Origin: Chloroflexota bacterium
Lineage (GTDB): Bacteria; Chloroflexota; Dehalococcoidia; DSTF01; RBG-16-68-14
DNA length: 7,861 bases
Direction: 5' to 3'
NCBI GenBank assembly: GCA_022561355.1
Contig: JADFRJ010000101.1
Span: forward strand, 1-7,861
Shown here: positions 5,784 through 7,861 of the stretch, piece by piece
Position numbering within the stretch: position 1 is the stretch's first letter
Layout of the letters: each line of letters opens with the position of its first letter
Notes under the pieces: model-generated
Told to the model about the DNA's origin: nothing
Databases searched by the model: none
What the model saw: the letters and a program-made list of their open reading frames with translations, nothing else
Translations under genes and position numbers: made by a program

Positions 5784-6353
5784 ATGCCCAACGAAGACGT
5801 CGTCGAACGGGCGAAGTACGGGCCGCTGCGTCAGCCGCTGGAGCCGGTCTCCGAAGCGCTGGAAACGCTTCCCTACGGCCTGTACGTCATCGGCTCCCGC
5901 AGCGAGGCCGGTGAGTTGAACGGGATGATCGCGGACTGGCTGATGCAGCTCTCCTTCAAGCCGCGCCTGGTCGGCTGCTCGTTCGAGAACGACGCCACCA
6001 CGCTCAAGAACGTGCGCGCCACCGGCGTCTTCAGCGTCAACGTGCTGCCCGTGGAGGCGCTAGAGCTGGCCGCCACCTTCGCCCAGCCGCACGACGCCAC
6101 CAAGATTAAGGGCCGCTCCGAGGAGGCGCGCGCCGTCATCTACGACAAGCTGCGCGACGTATCCTACAGCCGCGGCGACCAGACCGGCTGCCCGCTGCTG
6201 GACGAGGCGCTGGCCTGGCTCGAGTGCAAAGCGGAGCAGTTCGTCCCCGCCGGCGACCACACCCTGGTGATCGGCAGCGTCCTCGACGGCGCCGTCCTCC
6301 GCGACGGCGAGCCGCTCACCCAGCGCGCCCTCGGCTGGTCGTACGGGGGCTAG
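5784..6353 (+). CDS. flavin reductase-like / FMN-binding split-barrel protein
   Basis: This 189-residue protein fits the flavin reductase-like domain family, split-barrel proteins that bind FMN (or FAD) and often reduce it with NAD(P)H for a partner oxygenase. The typical order is visible: LPYGLYVIGSR (29-39), NGMIADWLMQLSFKPRLVGC (46-65, flavin-contacting strand and loop), a helix-turn segment NVRATGVFSVNVL (76-88), LAATFAQP (95-102), WLECKAEQF with Cys148 (145-153), the signature GDHTLVIG (157-164) and a terminal LGWSYGG. Length is normal for the family. The start at 5784 is chosen from the GGAGG 13 bases upstream. Its stop is 11 bp from the stop of the convergent thiolase-like gene and starts a perfect 10-bp palindrome, TAGGCGCCTA (6351-6360). 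It is divergent from the DUF2236 gene. The domain is clear; whether it is a reductase or an FMN-dependent sensor is open. Confidence 0.9.
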   Translation: MPNEDVVERAKYGPLRQPLEPVSEALETLPYGLYVIGSRSEAGELNGMIADWLMQLSFKPRLVGCSFENDATTLKNVRATGVFSVNVLPVEALELAATFAQPHDATKIKGRSEEARAVIYDKLRDVSYSRGDQTGCPLLDEALAWLECKAEQFVPAGDHTLVIGSVLDGAVLRDGEPLTQRALGWSYGG

Positions 6354-6364
6354 GCGCCTAACGT

Positions 6365-7861
6365 CTACCAGGTGAACATGTTTGTGTTCGTCGATGCATC
6401 GTGCCGTACGGTTCCCCGCTCACCTACGAACTCCTTGACTGTCATCGATTCCAGCAGGCCGAGGTCGTCCGGCGTATTGGCGATAAAGCGCCGCCCATCG
6501 TCCAGGCGGCCGATGACGATGCCCTGTTGTGGCCGGCCGTCACGATCATGGACGACCGTGTACGTTTCGATGGTCGCCGATCCGTCCGCCGCGTCGACGA
6601 GTTCCGGGCGTGGGAGCCTGTCTAGCTCAGCCTGGTCGACGCCCGGATCGGTGCGCTCCCACGTGCCGGAAGGTGCCCGGCACCCGTAGACGCCCACGGC
6701 GTGCTTGGTCGAGTACCAACCCAGGCCCGTGACGAGGCCGACCCGTTCGCGGTCCTGGCGGAGCAGCTCCACCATCGTGGCGATGGAGTGCATGGTGTAG
6801 TTGCTGCCAGGCCCGCCGAAGTAAGGTAGCCCGCCGGTCACCGTCAGCGGCCGCACGTCGTCCGGGGCGATGCCCAGCGCGTCTCGGGCGAGCTGCACGG
6901 CGGCCGGAAAGCAGCTGTAGAGATCCAAGGAGGCAACGTCATCGATGCTGAGCCCGGCCATGCGCAGCGCTCGGTTGCCCGCTACCCGAATCGCTGGCGA
7001 CGTGTAGTAGTTGGTCTTCTCCGTCATAAACCAATGGTCCACCGCGTCGCCGCAGCCCAGGAGGTACACCCAGCGCTCCTCAGGGATGCCGAGTTCCCGA
7101 GCCGCCGATGTGGACGTCATCAGGAGGGCCGCCCCTTGATCGACCTCCAGCATCGCGTTCATGTATTTCGTGTAAGGGAAGCAGACCATCCGGTTCGCCG
7201 GCGAGACCGTCGCGATCTCCTCCGCCGTCTTCCCATCTCGGAACCAGGCGTGCTCGTTGTCGCGGGCGACCGCCGCGAAGCCGGCGGAGAGTTCGCCGAG
7301 ATGGCGCTGATGAGCCTCGATCGAAGTTCCTTGGTGGGCGCGAAGCGCGTTTTCGAAGAGAGGATAGAGGTGGATTGGCGTGGTTGCGCCGTGTCGCCCC
7401 TCTAGCTCACTGGAGCCCGGCCGGCCGTCGCCCCAGTTGGGCGCCGGCTGGCCACGGTCTGCCCACGGGAGCTGCTCGCCGCTCTTGCGCGCTACGCGTA
7501 GGCTATGGACCGCGTCGGCGCCGACGAGGAGCGCCAGCCGCACTTGGCCGCGTACGATGCGTTCGGCCGTATCGTTCACGAGCGATTGGGGCGTGTTGCC
7601 GCCGATGGTGGTATAGAAGGTCTCGGAAGGCTGCGCGTTTAGGCGGGCCGCGAGGTCCGCCGGCGGGTCGGCCGATGGCCAAGCGAGCACGTTCACGACC
7701 TGCACCGAATCGACCTTCGCGAGCAGCGCGCCACCCCCGGCGTCCGCCTCAGCGCGTCTGGACGCGAGCTCCATCAACTCCAGAGGCTCTTTCGCCGTCT
7801 GCGCATCGACGGAGCGATTCGTGAGCTGGCCGGCGCCTACGATGATTGGATACTCGAGTGG
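6365..7861 (-). CDS. thiolase-like protein with C-terminal OB-fold-like part (5'-truncated)
   Basis: The frame runs to the window edge. The first visible residues (PLEYPIIVGAGQLTNRSVD) are a thiolase N-terminal strand, so only a few codons are missing and the TTG/ATG near 7777 is internal. 498 residues are visible. It resembles acetyl-CoA acetyltransferase/SCP2-type thiolase-like proteins of about 500 residues from Actinobacteria, including mycobacterial thiolase-like protein type 1. Segments, in visible numbering: TIGGNTPQSLVN (85-96) where thiolases have the CGSG nucleophile; ALLVGADA (110-117); YSCFPAAV (315-322) where SCP2-thiolases have HDCF; TGGLPYFGGPGSNY (342-355) where others have GHP; STKHAVGVYG (384-393). 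The last ~100 residues, with ETYTVVHDRDGRP and GIVIGRL, look like the extra OB-fold-like domain. With Cys and the GHP His replaced by Gly, ordinary thiolysis is unlikely; acyl-CoA binding is an inference. Confidence 0.88.
   Translation of the reverse strand, partial: PLEYPIIVGAGQLTNRSVDAQTAKEPLELMELASRRAEADAGGGALLAKVDSVQVVNVLAWPSADPPADLAARLNAQPSETFYTTIGGNTPQSLVNDTAERIVRGQVRLALLVGADAVHSLRVARKSGEQLPWADRGQPAPNWGDGRPGSSELEGRHGATTPIHLYPLFENALRAHQGTSIEAHQRHLGELSAGFAAVARDNEHAWFRDGKTAEEIATVSPANRMVCFPYTKYMNAMLEVDQGAALLMTSTSAARELGIPEERWVYLLGCGDAVDHWFMTEKTNYYTSPAIRVAGNRALRMAGLSIDDVASLDLYSCFPAAVQLARDALGIAPDDVRPLTVTGGLPYFGGPGSNYTMHSIATMVELLRQDRERVGLVTGLGWYSTKHAVGVYGCRAPSGTWERTDPGVDQAELDRLPRPELVDAADGSATIETYTVVHDRDGRPQQGIVIGRLDDGRRFIANTPDDLGLLESMTVKEFVGERGTVRHDASTNTNMFTW

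Noticed and set aside
6351..6360. Perfect palindrome TAGGCGCCTA between the convergent flavin-reductase and thiolase-like genes
   Set aside because: It has no loop and no T-tract, so it is not a convincing bidirectional terminator, and it includes the stop codon.
7772..7777. TTG/ATG pair as the start of the thiolase-like gene
   Set aside because: The frame continues to the window edge and its translation matches a thiolase N-terminal strand (IIVGAGQLTNR), so the true start is outside the window.
7108..7824. Long + strand open frame opposite the thiolase-like gene
   Set aside because: The translation is low-complexity Arg/Pro/Ser, while the opposite strand encodes a clear thiolase-like protein across the full span.

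Overview
The window is GC-rich, densely coding bacterial DNA with six genes, two of them cut by the window edges. The gene content points to a soil or aquatic Chloroflexota (Dehalococcoidia or Thermomicrobia-like) or deep-branching Actinomycetota genome, probably metagenomic: alpha/beta-hydrolase/class III cyclase fusions, a Ser/Thr kinase fusion, an NrtS-type small transporter, a DUF2236 protein and an actinobacterial-style thiolase-like protein. No rRNA or tRNA gene, CRISPR array, insertion sequence or integrase is visible, so the phylum assignment is inference only.

Left part (1-3527, + strand) is a cyclic-nucleotide signalling block. It opens with the 3' end of an alpha/beta-hydrolase/adenylyl cyclase fusion whose cyclase site looks intact. 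A 128-residue NrtS-like nitrate/nitrite transporter with an N-terminal zinc ribbon follows 21 bases later, probably in the same transcript. Next is a 742-residue protein with three domains: a hydrolase fold that has lost its catalytic triad, a protein kinase whose beta3 lysine is missing and which instead has a lysine in the glycine-rich loop (the arrangement of eukaryotic WNK kinases), and an eroded cyclase domain about 74% identical to that of the first gene. A 41-bp imperfect repeat covers the end of the first cyclase gene and recurs just upstream of the third gene. It looks like the fossil tail of another cyclase copy, so the block probably arose by tandem duplication.

Middle part (3601-5576) holds a convergent pair: an alkaline-phosphatase-superfamily phosphodiesterase/pyrophosphatase (+) and a DUF2236 (MpaB/latex-clearing-like) protein (-). 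Their stop codons overlap in one CTAG.

Right part (5577-7861) starts with a 207-bp divergent promoter region, with a candidate sigma70-type promoter and a dyad, that leads into a flavin-reductase-like FMN-binding gene (+). This gene runs tail to tail, 11 bp apart, into a thiolase-like protein (-) with an OB-fold-like C-terminal part; its 5' end lies beyond the window. The thiolase-like protein lacks the usual nucleophilic Cys and the GHP His.

The left block plausibly forms a signalling unit around cAMP, Ser/Thr phosphorylation and nitrate/nitrite uptake. The right block looks like unrelated redox or lipid/CoA metabolism. The most interesting material is the pseudo-hydrolase / WNK-like kinase / degenerate-cyclase protein and its pairing with NrtS.
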